NCBI GenBank assembly: GCA_963576725.1
Contig: OY755236.1
Coordinates: forward strand, 63,276,636 to 63,340,635
Reading direction: 5' to 3'
DNA: 64,000 nucleotides
Source of the DNA: Azorinus chamasolen
Taxonomy: Eukaryota > Mollusca > Bivalvia > Cardiida > Solecurtidae
In this document: piece by piece, positions 63,330 to 64,000 of the stretch
How the letters are laid out: each line of letters starts with the position of its first letter
Position numbering within the stretch: the first letter of the stretch is position 1
The notes under the pieces: generated by a model
What the model was told of the DNA's origin: nothing
The model's input: the letters and a program-made list of their open reading frames with translations, nothing else
Database searches by the model: none
Program-made: the position numbers and the translations under genes

Positions 63330-63585
63330 AATTAATCTTTTATTCAATAGATACGCCTTTAAATATTTTCCTGTTCTAGATTTAGTCCAAATTTCAACAC
63401 CTATTGAATATTCATGGACAAATTAGTTATAATGAAATATGGAAGGTGGAATATTGTTACCATTTCAAAATTCCATTAGCAAACAGAGCAGACCCTGGTC
63501 AGACGGTTCCTCTAAAAGCAATCTGTTCTGGATCTTCTCTGTTCGCAAATACGTGAACATGTGTTTATATGAAGGTAAGGGTTAA
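63330..63585 (-). mobile_element. Family A MITE
   Basis: 'ttttcctgttctaga', 'gaatattcatggacaaatta', worn hairpin 'gacggttcctctaaaagca', end 'tatgaaggtaagggttaa'. Confidence 0.8.
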
Positions 63586-63780
63586 ACACAATTGCAAATA
63601 GAGTAGATTCAGAACAGACGGTCCCTGTGGGAGCCGTCTGACCAGTGTCTGCACTGTCCTCTTATGATAATATAGTTTCTGTCATGGCCAATATTTCACA
63701 TGTTCACCCGCCATTGTAAAACTCATCTATTATCCAGCGTGTCATTGTTTCCTACATGAATATTCATGGAATAAAGGGGT
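63586..63780 (+). mobile_element. Family A' MITE directly joined to the previous A copy
   Basis: It continues from the GGGTTAA with 'cacaattgcaaatagagtag', hairpin 'cggtccctgtgggagccgtc' and end 'catgaatattcatggaataa'. Confidence 0.75.
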
Positions 63781-64000
63781 TTCACTCTTTCCTTCATACA
63801 AACGCCTTTTCACGCATTTGTAAACATAGAAGACCCAGATCAGACGAGTCTTTAAGTGCCTACTCTGTTTAATTATATACTTATGAATCTTTAATATACC
63901 TTACTCTACAGATTCTACCAATACAAAACTATCGTGTGTGTATATTATATGCCTTTATATAAATAAAAATCGGCTAATAAATATGCATGATGCCATTATT
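63781..64000 (+). mobile_element. Family A MITE, running off the right edge
   Basis: 'cactctttccttcatacaaa', 'cgccttttcacgcatttg' and a half hairpin 'agacccagatcagacgagtc'. It continues past 64000. Confidence 0.7.

Overview
The window looks like AT-rich nuclear DNA from an animal, most probably a bivalve mollusc. Genes are split by multi-kilobase introns. Almost every intergenic and intronic stretch is built from short palindromic DNA transposons (MITEs), simple repeats and satellites. One recognisable repeat pairs a GCCCCC-ended terminus with AGGTCA-rich tandem units; another is built on 'agcgttggcacccgcttgcggtg'. Both are of a kind I associate with bivalve genomes. No rRNA, tRNA, CRISPR array or prokaryotic operon is visible.

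Coding content is sparse. (1) Positions 3-659 carry the C-terminal endonuclease/exonuclease/phosphatase (EEP) domain of a transposon protein that runs off the left edge, probably a Helentron-type Helitron. (2) Three phase-compatible exons near 2667-3071, 8195-8413 and 13849-14085 form an OB-fold (RPA70-like) gene whose two introns of over 5 kb are packed with mobile DNA. (3) Minus-strand LINE reverse-transcriptase remnants lie at 40304-40840 and 28240-28530. (4) A small zinc-finger-like exon lies inside a 2.47-kb foldback transposon. (5) A possible signal-peptide first exon with a splice donor lies at 49792-49848; its gene would continue beyond the right edge.

The mobile DNA sorts into families by target site. 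TTAA-flanked (piggyBac-like ends, CCC...GGG) families are A/A' (CCCTTTCCCTCAT or CTCCATGAATATTCATG types), B (GAGTTACTCGG hairpin), C (a very uniform 250 bp), D (CCATTCCCTCATA) and L. TA-flanked (pogo/Tigger-like ends, CAGTARAACC) families are E, F, G, H and I. Despite unrelated termini, many share one hairpin tip, GCTCCTATAGGAGC or a close variant. Elements of each type sit inside the other: TTAA elements land in TTAA sites of TA-element hairpin arms, and a TA element lies in a TTAA element.

Layout: 0-14 kb holds the EEP fragment and OB-fold gene with TE-filled introns, including a 3.16-kb transposon with a 6-bp target duplication and an inverted ATTTCACR satellite. 15.4-17.9 kb is a tandem duplication whose breakpoints lie in two hairpins. 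18-21 kb is AGGTCA-rich repeats and a degenerate ~0.2-kb satellite. 21-34 kb is dense MITEs, a 41-bp satellite and the foldback transposon. 34-37 kb is 91-bp and 51-bp satellites. 39.6-42.3 kb is a LINE remnant and a CCGG-rich island. 42-64 kb is further MITEs, a pyrimidine tract, the putative first exon, a 46-bp satellite and multiply nested insertions. Three satellites (41, 46 and 51 bp) abut or resemble pieces of the hairpin elements, suggesting that hairpin MITEs seed tandem arrays here.
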